A stretch of 64,000 nucleotides of DNA. Origin: Paraburkholderia sp. SOS3. GTDB taxonomy: Bacteria; Pseudomonadota; Gammaproteobacteria; Burkholderiales; Burkholderiaceae. The stretch spans positions 2,927,946 to 2,991,945 of the forward strand of contig NZ_CP018812.1 in NCBI RefSeq assembly GCF_001922345.1, read 5' to 3'. This document shows, piece by piece, positions 7,228-15,272 of this stretch (position 1 is the stretch's first letter; each line of letters starts with the position of its first letter). A program made the position numbers and the translations under genes. The notes beneath the pieces are model-generated. The model had not been told where the DNA came from, did no database searches, and saw nothing but the letters and a program-made list of their open reading frames with translations.

Positions 7228-7899
7228 TTACTGCGCGTCGTCGCCTTGCTCTTCGTGCCAGCGCTTCCAGCCCTTCACCCACTCGATGCACAGCGCGCCG
7301 GCCATGACGGGGCAATCGCTCTGCGGCTTGCCATCGGCTGCCGCGTCGAAGCCCGCTTGTTCGGCCGCTTCGAGCTCCTCTTGCAACGGCTGGTGTTCGA
7401 TCTGCCGCACATCGCCCGGGCCCGCGTCTACGACATCGCCGGTCGGCCCATTCATGCCGTCACCGTCCTCGGACGTGTATTCCTGGCCGAGGTCGAGGCC
7501 GCGTTGATCGCCTTCGCCCCTCACTTCATCCATGCCGGCGGTGTGGTCAGCGGAGCTCGCTACAACCACCAGCACCGCCTTGCTTTGCGCGTCATACAGC
7601 TCGTGCAACGAAGGTGCGTTCGCACCGAACTTGATGACCGCCTTAACGCCATCCTTGATGGTGATCTGATCGAGGTCACCCGCCACCACCGTGCGACCCG
7701 CGCTGGCCAGCGTGTGAACGGCCATCGCGATGTTCGATTGCACGCGTGCACGCAGGCGATCGATGACGTCGTTCTGCTTGGCCTCGGACAGCTTCGCCCA
7801 GACGTCGGGCAACAGCTTCAGTTCAAGCACGAGCGCCTGCAGAAGATCTCGACCGATCGTGTCGGCGGTCATGGCGCGGAAGTCTTGCGGTGCATTCAT
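7228..7899 (-). CDS. Phage protein with C-terminal Rmf-like domain
   Basis: 223 aa. The N-terminal two thirds are unrecognised: helical LLQALVLELKLLPDVWAKL, then an acidic linker. The last ~35 residues (AGFDAAADGKPQSDCP, then WVKGWKRWHEEQ) match the short G-x3-G-x7-CP...W-x2-GW pattern of ribosome modulation factor and CrpP-like domains. A link to ribosome hibernation or host interference is only a family-based suggestion. It lies between the winged-helix gene and the exonuclease. Confidence 0.68.
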   Translation of the reverse strand: MNAPQDFRAMTADTIGRDLLQALVLELKLLPDVWAKLSEAKQNDVIDRLRARVQSNIAMAVHTLASAGRTVVAGDLDQITIKDGVKAVIKFGANAPSLHELYDAQSKAVLVVVASSADHTAGMDEVRGEGDQRGLDLGQEYTSEDGDGMNGPTGDVVDAGPGDVRQIEHQPLQEELEAAEQAGFDAAADGKPQSDCPVMAGALCIEWVKGWKRWHEEQGDDAQ

Positions 7900-7935
7900 C
7901 AGGGTTCATCAGGTGGTGGCGGGGTCAGGGATTCT

Positions 7936-8556
7936 TCAGGCAGCTTTACCGGCGGTCGCCTGCTTGATGCCGTAGTACACGGCCTTGCAAGCCTCGAGAT
8001 CGACCGCGGCGTTGTGCGCACCCTCGAGCTTCTTGCCGGTGAAGTACTCGTACGCTTCGCCGAGGTTCGGCGACTTCGCATGCTTGCGGCCCGCGGCGAG
8101 CATCTTCGCGGTGGGCGGCAGATTGAGGATCTTCGTGCAACGCCCTTGCGTGCAGAAGGCTTGCCCCCCCTTCCACTGGTCGTGGAACGGATCGTCGTGA
8201 TCGAGTTGCCGGAAGTACTCGATGCGCAGCATGCGGGCATCGAAAGACTCGTTGTGCGCGACGCGCATGCCGGCGCGGCGCCACATCTCCGTGAACTGCC
8301 GCAGCGCATCCGAAATCGGCACACCTTCGAGCGTCGCCCGCTCGGTCGTGATGCCAGTAAGCGCCGCGAGATCGTCGGGGATCGTCCAGCCATCCGGCGA
8401 GATCAGCACGTCCATCGCGGCTATCGTGTTGCCGCTGCGCTCGTCGCACAGGTGCGCGGCGAGTTGCGTGACGTGCGGCTGCGACGGATCTTCGGACGGC
8501 AGATTCCACTGCGGCAGACCGTTCGTTTCCGTGTCGTAGAAGAGGATGAGTTCCAT
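7936..8556 (-). CDS. DnaQ-like 3'-5' exonuclease (DEDD family)
   Basis: 206 aa. Exo I motif FYDTETNGLP supplies D and E; Exo II is RVAHNESFDARML; Exo III is EGAHNAAVDLEACK, with His and Asp in the DEDDh spacing. It would remove 3' nucleotides from DNA, perhaps in phage recombination, since it lies directly downstream of the SbcC-like ATPase and RecT-like genes. Confidence 0.9.
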   Translation of the reverse strand: MELILFYDTETNGLPQWNLPSEDPSQPHVTQLAAHLCDERSGNTIAAMDVLISPDGWTIPDDLAALTGITTERATLEGVPISDALRQFTEMWRRAGMRVAHNESFDARMLRIEYFRQLDHDDPFHDQWKGGQAFCTQGRCTKILNLPPTAKMLAAGRKHAKSPNLGEAYEYFTGKKLEGAHNAAVDLEACKAVYYGIKQATAGKAA

Positions 8557-8586
8557 GAATTGTTCCGTTCGTGGTTGGTGGGACGC

Positions 8587-10398
8587 TCAGGCGGCCTGGG
8601 CGAAGCGAGCGGCGTGCAACTCGCCCTTCTCGATCCAGTGCGCGCGTGTGGTGGACGGCAGGCCTTCGGGTGCCTTCTTCAGCGTGCCGAATACAAGCGC
8701 CGTCGCGATCTCGTTCTGCGAGGCCATGTCGTCGAGCAGTTCGAGCAGATCGCCGCGGCCCTTCAGGTCCAGCACGTCGAAGCGGTCGAAGAAAACGATG
8801 CGCGACTCCGACAGCACCGCGATCGTCAGTGCGATCAGCGCGTCGACGCGGTACCGCTCGGACTCGCTCAGCAACGAATAGAGGCGGCCGCCGGCGCGGA
8901 TTGTCATATCGGTGTCGAGCATGGGCACGGCCCACTGCGCGAACGCAGCGAGTTCGGCGAGACGGTTATTGATCGGCGCAAGCGCCTGCGCGAGCATGTC
9001 ACCCGGGATGCCATCCGGCGACAGCGCAGCGGCGATGTCGAGCCATTGCGTGATGTCGGCGTGGTGCTTCGCGGCAGTCTGCGTTTTGCTGTCGGCAGCG
9101 TCGGCCGCGAGCTTCGCGTTGTTCAGCCGATCCAGCTCGGTGCGCAGAGAATCGCGTTGCGCTGTCGATGCGGACACGCTCGTACGCGCTGCGGTCAGTT
9201 GCTCATCGGTCACTGCTTCGACGTCGGACTTCAACTTCAGCGCTTCCGACGCAGCGAGAGCGGCGGCGAGATCGCGCTCGTCGTTCTCGACCGAGCGCTT
9301 CATCAGGTCGCGCGCCTTGACGAGTTCGGGCAGCTGGGCGCGCGCGTCGGCATCGCCGCCGGTGCCCGGCTCTCCATGCTGATCAACGTAAGCGGCGTAG
9401 GCTCGCTCGACGGTCGACAGGTCGTAATCGCTCCACGGCCTGATTGCACCGGTCACACGCTGCACGAGGCTCTCCGCGTCAGCAATGATCACGGTGAACT
9501 CGCGTACCGCAGCAGCCAGATCGTGAACGAGGCCTTCGCGCGGCGCGTCGCCGGCACGCTGCTGCGCATCGAGCAGGCGCGCCTCCGCGTCGGCGAGGTT
9601 CTGCTTGTCAGTCGCGAGCTTTGCTTCGATGCGCGTCACGCCTTTCGCCAGTTCGGCGCTGCGCTCGGCGGATTCGCGCGACGCGGCGTAGGCGCGGTGT
9701 TTTTCCTGCAGCGCGCCCAGGTCCTTATTTGCCTTCGCGATACGGCTCTCGACGGCGGTCATCTGCTGAGTTACCTCAGCGTGCCGCGCTGCATCGAACA
9801 GAGGCACCTCGGCCTCCCAATCGGCGGCCTTGTCCTTACCCCACTGTTCATTGGTCACGGCCTTCCATGCGCCCTTCGACTCGCGCGCTTCGTCCTCGGC
9901 GAACTTCACGGCGGCCGGGAAGCCTGACCGCAGCATCGGCAGCACCTTCTCGACCTTCGCCGCGTCGCACTTGCGCTCAGCGAGCAGACCCTTCACCTTC
10001 TCGGGTGTCGCGCGCAGGCCCGTCAGTTCGAACAGGAACGTGCGCCGATCGTCGGCCTTCATTTGCGCGAACCGCTCCGGGTTGAGCAGGTACGGCAGCG
10101 CGCCGGTGTACACGGTGAGGCCCACATGCTTGGCGTCGGGCAACGTGAGGTTCGCCGGACCGACATCCAGATCCAGCGACACGATCGACTTCTTCGCACC
10201 GTCGGTCACCATCGACGGGTATTCCTTCTTCAGCGCGACGCGCGAAATGTCACCGGTCAGCGCTGCGCAGATGGCCTCGCGCAGGCTGCTCTTCCCCGCG
10301 CCGTTCGGGCCCGCGAAGATGGTGACCGGCGTGTCCACTTCGATGTCCACAGCGCGCGCGCCGAGGAAACTCTTTACGGTGATGTGCTGGATCTGCAT
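8587..10398 (-). CDS. SbcC/Rad50-like ATPase
   Basis: 603 aa. Walker A FAGPNGAGKSSLREAICAAL at residues ~28-47, a long central coiled coil (~190-430), and a C-terminal half with LLSESERYRVDALIALTIAV (signature) and SRIVFFDRFDVLD (Walker B region). This is a compact SMC-type ATPase like those encoded beside phage RecT/Erf genes, probably working with a nuclease in end processing. The Walker B position reads FFDRFD rather than a typical DE pair, which may affect hydrolysis. Confidence 0.88.
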   Translation of the reverse strand: MQIQHITVKSFLGARAVDIEVDTPVTIFAGPNGAGKSSLREAICAALTGDISRVALKKEYPSMVTDGAKKSIVSLDLDVGPANLTLPDAKHVGLTVYTGALPYLLNPERFAQMKADDRRTFLFELTGLRATPEKVKGLLAERKCDAAKVEKVLPMLRSGFPAAVKFAEDEARESKGAWKAVTNEQWGKDKAADWEAEVPLFDAARHAEVTQQMTAVESRIAKANKDLGALQEKHRAYAASRESAERSAELAKGVTRIEAKLATDKQNLADAEARLLDAQQRAGDAPREGLVHDLAAAVREFTVIIADAESLVQRVTGAIRPWSDYDLSTVERAYAAYVDQHGEPGTGGDADARAQLPELVKARDLMKRSVENDERDLAAALAASEALKLKSDVEAVTDEQLTAARTSVSASTAQRDSLRTELDRLNNAKLAADAADSKTQTAAKHHADITQWLDIAAALSPDGIPGDMLAQALAPINNRLAELAAFAQWAVPMLDTDMTIRAGGRLYSLLSESERYRVDALIALTIAVLSESRIVFFDRFDVLDLKGRGDLLELLDDMASQNEIATALVFGTLKKAPEGLPSTTRAHWIEKGELHAARFAQAA

Positions 10399-10497
10399 GT
10401 CAGTCTCTATGGATTGGGGCGGGACTCACCGGGCGGCGGCGTAGATCAACGCGCGGCGGCTACATACGCCGCGGCTGCCCGGGAGCCCCATTGACGG

Positions 10498-11751
10498 TTA
10501 CTCGACGCTCGGCGCGGATCCGCGCGATGCGCGGCGGCCGGCGCGCTCGAACTTCTGGCGCAGCGTTGATGCGAGCTCGGTGAGCCGCTGTTCGGCGTCC
10601 GGATCGGGTACGTCAGCGATCAGTGCGATGGCGGCGTTCAGCTCGTCGCTGCTGTTCGCTGCGTTCAGGCGCGCGGAGATCTCCGATTCGGGGAGCGGAC
10701 CTGACTTCGAAGCGGTCTGCGCGGGCGCCGCGCTCTGACCATCCGGGCCGGTCGTTTCGCCCTGCTCGGTGCCCTGGTGATGGTGTTGAGCCTGCTGATC
10801 CATCTGCTCGACATTCGCTGCTGGCGCATCAGCTTGTCGCGATGTCTCGGCTTGCGCGGCCCGGTCGGCTGCCGGCGACACGCTTGCGCGGCGCAGCGTG
10901 TCAATGTCGGCGGCGTAGGTGCCGTCCGGCTGCTTCGTGACATCGATAATGTCGAGCTCTTCTTCCGACGTGCGTCCCATGCCCATCACGATGTCCGGCG
11001 CGTGGATGTTGCCGAAGAAGCTACCGGCGCGGTACTGGAACATCAGGGCGCGCAATTCCGTTTGCCACTTGGACCCAGGCTTGCCGTACCACCCTTCCTC
11101 GACAGCCATCTTCATCGTGACGGGCGCAGATTCGACGACGGGCATGCCGAGGGAGCGGTACAGGTCCAGCAGGCGGTTCGGGTACTGACGCAGCATGTCC
11201 GGCGTCAAATGCGGCTCGGGAACGCCCTTCGGCAACGCCCACGCGATGCACTCGATGTCGTCGACCTCGACCTCGCGCTCAGCGAAGATCGGTCGCCGCG
11301 CTTCTTTATCCCAGCCGGTCTTTTCCTTGTATGTCGCCTTGATGCGGCCGCGGTTGATCGCCTGGAAGCGCAACGGTGTAAAGCGGCCTGACGCATTGAT
11401 GGCGGCGATCACGAACTTGCCCGACCAGCGCAGCTTGCCTTCGATCGGGTCGGCGTTTTGCATGACCGCGGTGATCGACATGCGGACTGCCCGCGCGACT
11501 TCGATAGCAACCAGGCAATTACCGACCGCCGCCGGGTTCTCGACCCAATGCTCTTCGTTACCGACCCTCTTCAGGTTGTGCGAGCGAAACTGCGCCGGCA
11601 CGGCGTCGCTGCTCGCATACGCCTTGGCAATCCGGTTTGCGAGCACGAAGCCGCGCTCGGTGAACATGTCGACCGCGACGTCAGCAGCGACAACCGCCTG
11701 CGGTCCTTGCGCGACGTCAGACAACGCGCGCGCCTGTGTAGGTGCGTTCAT
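10498..11751 (-). CDS. RecT/Bet-type single-strand annealing protein
   Basis: 417 aa. The core (~60-270) includes NCLVAIEVARAVRMSITAVM, KLRWSGKFVIAAINASGRF, PGSKWQTELRALMFQYRAGS and FFGNIHAPDIVMGM, features of phage RecT-family recombinases. The C-terminal ~150 residues are low-complexity Ala/Gln/Asp, as often seen. Together with the PD-(D/E)XK nuclease upstream it forms a two-component phage recombination system. Confidence 0.85.
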   Translation of the reverse strand: MNAPTQARALSDVAQGPQAVVAADVAVDMFTERGFVLANRIAKAYASSDAVPAQFRSHNLKRVGNEEHWVENPAAVGNCLVAIEVARAVRMSITAVMQNADPIEGKLRWSGKFVIAAINASGRFTPLRFQAINRGRIKATYKEKTGWDKEARRPIFAEREVEVDDIECIAWALPKGVPEPHLTPDMLRQYPNRLLDLYRSLGMPVVESAPVTMKMAVEEGWYGKPGSKWQTELRALMFQYRAGSFFGNIHAPDIVMGMGRTSEEELDIIDVTKQPDGTYAADIDTLRRASVSPAADRAAQAETSRQADAPAANVEQMDQQAQHHHQGTEQGETTGPDGQSAAPAQTASKSGPLPESEISARLNAANSSDELNAAIALIADVPDPDAEQRLTELASTLRQKFERAGRRASRGSAPSVE

Positions 11752-12209
11752 TTGTTACCCCTTTGTTTGTTTCGGTAATCCGCTTCGACCTGGCTCCAGT
11801 ACGGATGCCGGCGCATGCGGGCATGCAATTCCATGTGGTACGTATGCGTACAGATCACGAGATTCGTGTTGCCGTTGTCGCCACCGTCAAAATTCACGTG
11901 ATGTACGTCTTCGCTACGCTTGAGTGGGCGACCGAGCGCCTTCTCGGCGATAACGCGATGCTCCAACTGCTTCGCGCGGTTCCCGCGTTGAACCAGATAG
12001 CCATCCTTCCGCTGCCTCGTGCCGCCCTTGAACTGGTGATTAAGCTGGCCAGCGCCAGCGCCCCGCGGGCGGCGCGGAACACCCATCCGGATCAGGGCGC
12101 GCCGCACGTCTTCGTCGTCCAGACCCATCTCGGACGCGATTTGATTCAGGGAGCTACCCGCGAGGTAGGCTTCGCGCACCATGTCGTAGTCGAATTCTTT
12201 GCGTTTCAT
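11748..12209 (-). CDS. HNH homing-type endonuclease
   Basis: 153 aa from ATG 12209; an in-frame ATG at 12242 would overlap the upstream gene. N-terminal HTH (YDMVREAYLAGSSLNQIASE, DEDVRRALIRMG), then the HNH core: EHRVIAEKALGRPL, EDVHHVNFDGGDNGNTNLVI, YHMELHARM. Active-site residues look intact. It overlaps recT by 4 bases. Such genes are often free-standing homing endonucleases inserted between phage genes. Confidence 0.88.
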   Translation of the reverse strand: MKRKEFDYDMVREAYLAGSSLNQIASEMGLDDEDVRRALIRMGVPRRPRGAGAGQLNHQFKGGTRQRKDGYLVQRGNRAKQLEHRVIAEKALGRPLKRSEDVHHVNFDGGDNGNTNLVICTHTYHMELHARMRRHPYWSQVEADYRNKQRGNK

Positions 12210-12214
12210 GGTGG

Positions 12215-13015
12215 TCACTCGTGATAGATGCAGGTGGACCATCTAGAGCAATACGACTTGCTACAAAGCGGACTACTTGGGTTGGGCGGGAAAAGACCGG
12301 CCTTGAACATGTCGGCGGCCAACTGGATGAGGCCCGGTGTCTCTTCGTTACCGATCAGCACGCGGCGCGCGTCGAAGATCGGGCTCACGGCGACCGGCGT
12401 CTTGGACGTCGTGCCGAGGCCGATGATCTGCGCGCCCGCCGTGCGCTCGCCGGTCGTCTGCTCGTACATGAGCTGATAGGTACCGGTCTGTGCCGAGCGC
12501 GACTTGATGTTCGCCTCGCCGTTCGTCACGACGCGGGCACCGGTCTTCACGTCAGGAATGATCGTGCCGTCGACGCCCTTCGCGACGCGCGCGCGGTCCA
12601 TCGTGCCGGTGAGCGTGATCGTCGTGCCGCCGCCGCAATCGATCTGCAGGGGCTCGAGCGGCATTTCGACGGCCGTGTATGTGAACTGCGGCGCGACCTC
12701 GGTGCAGTACTTCGTGGTCAGCGTCAGGCCGATGCGCTCCGCCTCCGCGAACTTGATGTTGTCGTTCGAGAAATCGACGTCGTATTCCGGGTGGTGCAGC
12801 GTGTCGACGAACGCGCCTGCAGCATCGTCCGGCGTGATCTCGCTGCCGTTCAGGCGCGCCGAGTCGAACGCGGCGGTACCGGCGTGCACGCTCGTGCCGA
12901 GCAGCGCGCGCAGGCCTGCAGGCTTGCGCTTGCCGAGCAGATGTTCAGCCTCCCAGGCATAGGCGCAGTCGAAGAATTTGCCGAACGACGAGGCGCGGAT
13001 GCGAAGATCGCTCAC
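12215..13015 (-). CDS. PD-(D/E)XK nuclease (RecB/Cas4-like exonuclease)
   Basis: 266 aa, GTG start at 13015 overlapping the previous stop (GTGA). RASSFGKFFDCAYAWEAEHL at the N-terminus, a GTSVHAG helix, LTGTMDRARV then IPDVKTGAR (D...xxK core), TYQLMYEQTTG, and C-terminal Cys residues (CSKSYCSRWSTC) that could hold an Fe-S cluster with the N-terminal Cys. Probably the resecting exonuclease that partners the RecT-like protein. Confidence 0.88.
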   Translation of the reverse strand: MSDLRIRASSFGKFFDCAYAWEAEHLLGKRKPAGLRALLGTSVHAGTAAFDSARLNGSEITPDDAAGAFVDTLHHPEYDVDFSNDNIKFAEAERIGLTLTTKYCTEVAPQFTYTAVEMPLEPLQIDCGGGTTITLTGTMDRARVAKGVDGTIIPDVKTGARVVTNGEANIKSRSAQTGTYQLMYEQTTGERTAGAQIIGLGTTSKTPVAVSPIFDARRVLIGNEETPGLIQLAADMFKAGLFPPNPSSPLCSKSYCSRWSTCIYHE

Positions 13016-13173
13016 GTTGCGCTCCTCGATGCCATCAGCTGCAGGCGCAGCGCCGTGTCGTTGTCGCTATCCGCGCCGGCCGCCGCGTAGAGGCATGCCG
13101 CGCAAGCAGCAATCATCAGCGCGGCCGCGATGCGCGGATGCTTCGCGTAGAAGCGGTCGAATGCACGAATCAC
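13012..13173 (-). CDS. Small membrane protein, 53 aa
   Basis: GTG start at 13173 overlaps the upstream stop (GTGA), and its stop overlaps the next GTG. It contains a basic N-terminus (IRAFDRFYAKHPR) and one hydrophobic helix (IAAALMIAACAACLYAAAG), so it is likely an inner-membrane peptide. The perfect chain of overlapping starts and stops supports it. Function unknown. Confidence 0.7.
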   Translation of the reverse strand: MIRAFDRFYAKHPRIAAALMIAACAACLYAAAGADSDNDTALRLQLMASRSAT

Positions 13174-13391
13174 CGCACACCCCCGACGTTCGTGTACGTG
13201 AACACGCGGGAGATCTCTTCCGGCACGTAGCCGGTCGAGATCGGCGTGCGAGGCGCAACTCCCTGACGGCTCAGTGCTGCTTTTGCGTCGCGCTGCCGAC
13301 GCGCCGTGCGGGCGCAAAGCGCTTCGTGCTTGAGCTCGAGTACGCGATCGCGAGTAATGCCGGTCGGACGTCGACGAAAAATGGTCAGCAT
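13170..13391 (-). CDS. Hypothetical basic protein, 73 aa
   Basis: ATG 13391 with AGGGGAT upstream is preferred over an in-frame ATG at 13466. The product is basic: MLTIFRRRPTGITRDR, ARTARRQRDAKAALSRQ. It is coupled by GTGA to the small membrane protein. No family recognised. Confidence 0.62.
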   Translation of the reverse strand: MLTIFRRRPTGITRDRVLELKHEALCARTARRQRDAKAALSRQGVAPRTPISTGYVPEEISRVFTYTNVGGVR

Positions 13392-13630
13392 GCTGATCCC
13401 CTGTAGAGCAACAAAAACACGATGCAGACAAGCGCGCCGAACAACGAACCGGTGAGCAATCCGCACTTATGCTCGAGCGCGCGCCACTGGTCTTCGGTAA
13501 GCGGTTCTTTCCGAATCGGCTCGCGCTCGATTCCACGCACACGGCGCAACGCGAAGCCAACGAGCTTGCGACACGTCCACTTGAGCGACGGTGTGCGCGT
13601 GATGTTCGCGAGGAAGACCGGGCGTCGCAC
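13385..13630 (-). CDS. Small protein with C-terminal membrane helix
   Basis: I chose GTG 13630, which begins one base after the upstream TGA and has GAGGAAG six bases before it, giving 81 aa. The longer frame back to 13681 would overlap the zinc-ribbon gene. Residues ~60-77 (LLTGSLFGALVCIVFLLLY) are a membrane segment; the rest is basic (RRVRGIEREPIRKEPLTE). Function unknown. Confidence 0.62.
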   Translation of the reverse strand: MRRPVFLANITRTPSLKWTCRKLVGFALRRVRGIEREPIRKEPLTEDQWRALEHKCGLLTGSLFGALVCIVFLLLYRGSAC

Positions 13631-13631
13631 G

Positions 13632-13871
13632 TCAAGCTTCCTCGCGCTTTTCAACGCACGGGACGCCCAGCTCAGCGCCATCGATGGGGCAGCGATTCAC
13701 CCAGTCCTCGTGCACCACCGTGCGTCCAAAAGCGTCATCGCGACCGATGCCACCGTCGACGAAACTGCCGGCCACGTTGCATTCGCACGTTGGGCAGAAG
13801 CCGATACGACCGCGACGGATATATCGCGGACGTCTCACTTCATTCGGCATTTCGTCGTAGAGCACAACCAC
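13632..13871 (-). CDS. Zinc-ribbon-like small protein, 79 aa
   Basis: GTG 13871 with AGGAG eight bases upstream. Cysteine knuckles FCPTCEC and RCPIDGAEL, plus PCVEK near the end, suggest a small zinc-binding domain. First gene of a tightly coupled group running down to the PD-(D/E)XK nuclease. Function unknown. Confidence 0.68.
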   Translation of the reverse strand: MVVLYDEMPNEVRRPRYIRRGRIGFCPTCECNVAGSFVDGGIGRDDAFGRTVVHEDWVNRCPIDGAELGVPCVEKREEA

Positions 13872-13880
13872 AATGGACTC

Positions 13881-14144
13881 CTAAATTAGGACCGGCCTTC
13901 CACCGGTACGGCTTTCGCTCGCAGAGGTCGGATTTCGACATGCATCACGGACTTTCGCCGCTCTGCCGGAAACTGCACGCCTATTCCGGTCACTCCACGG
14001 CGCGGGACACTGTTCCCGCCCGCTTCTCACGGGCTGCGGCTTATAGTTGCTTAAAGCGGCCGTCGCTTCGTTGAGGCCCTCAAGGGTGGATGCCCAGCGC
14101 TCGCATAAGGCAGCGTTGTGACGCCATTCGTGGGGGTCCATCAT
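13881..14144 (-). CDS. Possible small protein, 87 aa
   Basis: An open frame from ATG 14144 begins MMDPHEWRHNAALCERW and continues STLEGLNEATAALSNYKPQ, which looks protein-like, but the C-terminal half is Arg/Ser rich and there is no clear ribosome binding site. It fills most of an otherwise empty 500-base gap. A second candidate frame on the same strand exists nearby, so this is tentative. Confidence 0.35.
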   Translation of the reverse strand: MMDPHEWRHNAALCERWASTLEGLNEATAALSNYKPQPVRSGREQCPAPWSDRNRRAVSGRAAKVRDACRNPTSASESRTGGRPVLI

Positions 14145-14401
14145 TAGTGCAGCCGCGCCCACCGACTGCCGCCAGACACCCACACTTCAGGGCGCCGGTG
14201 CTCTCCCGGCTGTCAAGCCTCAATTGCAGGTCGGCTTTCACCTTCTTCACTTCACACTTGGGGCCGGCGGCTGCGCTTATGGTGCAAACCTCGCGAACCG
14301 GGGAGTCCCGCAGCCCTCTCCCCGCCCAAACCCTCGCCGTACTGCGCCCCTCTTCGCACGGGGTATGACGTCGACTCCTTCGGAGTCGAATAACTGAATG
14401 A
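14145..14401. other. Apparently non-coding gap next to variable protein 3
   Basis: No frame with a credible start, ribosome binding site and protein-like composition is seen. The only structure noted is the 8-bp hairpin at 14371-14389. This is the largest gap in the leftward operon. Confidence 0.5.
14371..14389 (-). other. Hairpin downstream of VR3
   Basis: TCGACTCC-TTC-GGAGTCGA: an 8-bp perfect stem with a 3-base loop, 22 bases beyond the 3' edge of VR3 and just after the stop of variable protein 3. Known DGR targets (phage BPP-1) carry an 8-bp-stem hairpin shortly after VR that promotes retrohoming. No equally strong hairpin is seen after VR1 or VR2. It lacks a T run, so it is a poor terminator. 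Confidence 0.6.
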
Positions 14402-14908
14402 CTAAATGAACAATCTGCGGACGGCCACGGCGCGAAGCTTGCTGAGCTCGTCGCCGTAGAGCTGGCCGCCGTTGCCGAAGAGCTGAAACCAGGCGTAGCC
14501 GGCCGTCTCCTGCGTGCTCGACCAGTACCAGTCCTTCTCGAACTTGTGCGGGATCGTCGCGTAGCAGAGGTTGAGCTCGCGCTGCGCCGGCAGATGGAAA
14601 TCGGTGTGGCCGTCGGCCGAGTACTCGCTGGCCCACTTCGCCGCGGGATGCTCGGTCGTCGCAGCGAGCAACGCGCGCGTGTTCGCGGCGCCGTCGTAAC
14701 GGCTGTCCGCACCCGGCACCTTGCTGCCGTAACCGCCGTACGCGACGTCTTCGACATCGGTCGCTGAAACGATCAGGTGATACGGACGCTGCCCGTCTTC
14801 GCCCGGCATGATGCCGGCGTAGATGCCGCCCTGACCGGGCCAGTACTCGCCAATGGCGGGCGCTGCGATCGCGACAGCGGCTTCGTTCACTGCATTCATG
14901 TCGTTCAT
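14402..14908 (-). CDS. DGR variable protein 3 (remote target)
   Basis: 168 aa, ATG at 14908. The N-terminal part (AIGEYWPGQGGIYAGIMPGE, RPYHLIVSATDVEDV) and FHLPAQRELNLCYATIP resemble DUF1566-like/C-type-lectin folds; KDWYWSSTQETAGYAW leads into the VR, ending LRAVAVRRLFI. It resembles variable protein 1 in layout (LPTRREQSLLF versus LPAQRELNLCY). No signal peptide is seen. It lies ~8 kb upstream of the DGR core in the same leftward operon. Confidence 0.92.
   Translation of the reverse strand: MNDMNAVNEAAVAIAAPAIGEYWPGQGGIYAGIMPGEDGQRPYHLIVSATDVEDVAYGGYGSKVPGADSRYDGAANTRALLAATTEHPAAKWASEYSADGHTDFHLPAQRELNLCYATIPHKFEKDWYWSSTQETAGYAWFQLFGNGGQLYGDELSKLRAVAVRRLFI
14411..14502 (-). repeat. DGR variable repeat VR3
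   Basis: Encodes GYAWFQLFGNGGQLYGDELS then KLRAVAVRR. Against the TR there are 15 substitutions, all at template adenines (for example AAC to CTC three times, AAC to GGC three times). The 3' block through GCAGATTG is identical. Confidence 0.95.
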
Positions 14909-14966
14909 CCTTTATTCGTTGCTGCGGTTTATCGGGTCCGGCGCCAGCTGGCACCGGTCAAGCTGC

Positions 14967-15074
14967 TTAATCGAATCGGCGTTCGCCCTTGCTTCCCGCC
15001 TTGCAGATCACAAGGGCAAACAGCAGCGCGATACCGAAAGCGGTGAATCCAACTGCCACGCAAGTTGCAAACAT
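14967..15074 (-). CDS. Very small membrane protein, 35 aa
   Basis: ATG 15074 begins two bases after the stop of the upstream zinc-ribbon gene. The sequence MFATCVAVGFTAFGIALLF continues as a single hydrophobic helix and ends with a charged tail (KAGSKGERRFD). A GGGG lies nearby upstream. Plausible phage membrane peptide; function unknown. Confidence 0.5.
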   Translation of the reverse strand: MFATCVAVGFTAFGIALLFALVICKAGSKGERRFD

Positions 15075-15076
15075 GA

Positions 15077-15271
15077 TCAGTGCCCCAACGCTTCGTTGCG
15101 GACCAGCACGAGACACGGCTGGCAGCAGTACGCAGAAAACCTTTGCCCGAACGCACCATAGAACGAGCGCGTCTCGACGCCTTCGACCAACTTCTCGCAG
15201 CGCGGGCACAGTTCCATGACCGTCACTTTCATCGGCCGGTTGCGCCACGCTTCCAGTGACTTCGACTCCAT
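15077..15271 (-). CDS. Zinc-ribbon-like small protein, 64 aa
   Basis: ATG 15271 follows the upstream TGA by one base, fixing the start; a more distal in-frame ATG at 15292 is less likely. ELCPRCEKLVEG and AYCCQPCLVLV provide two CxxC-type pairs, suggesting one zinc site. Function unknown; it sits in the leftward early operon. Confidence 0.65.
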   Translation of the reverse strand: MESKSLEAWRNRPMKVTVMELCPRCEKLVEGVETRSFYGAFGQRFSAYCCQPCLVLVRNEALGH

Positions 15272-15272
15272 G

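Noticed and set aside
6433..9927. Very long plus-strand open frame (1164 codons)
   Set aside because: It is the antisense shadow of the winged-helix, Rmf-like, exonuclease and SbcC-like genes; composition is Arg/Leu/Val rich without motifs, and the minus genes have clear family signatures.
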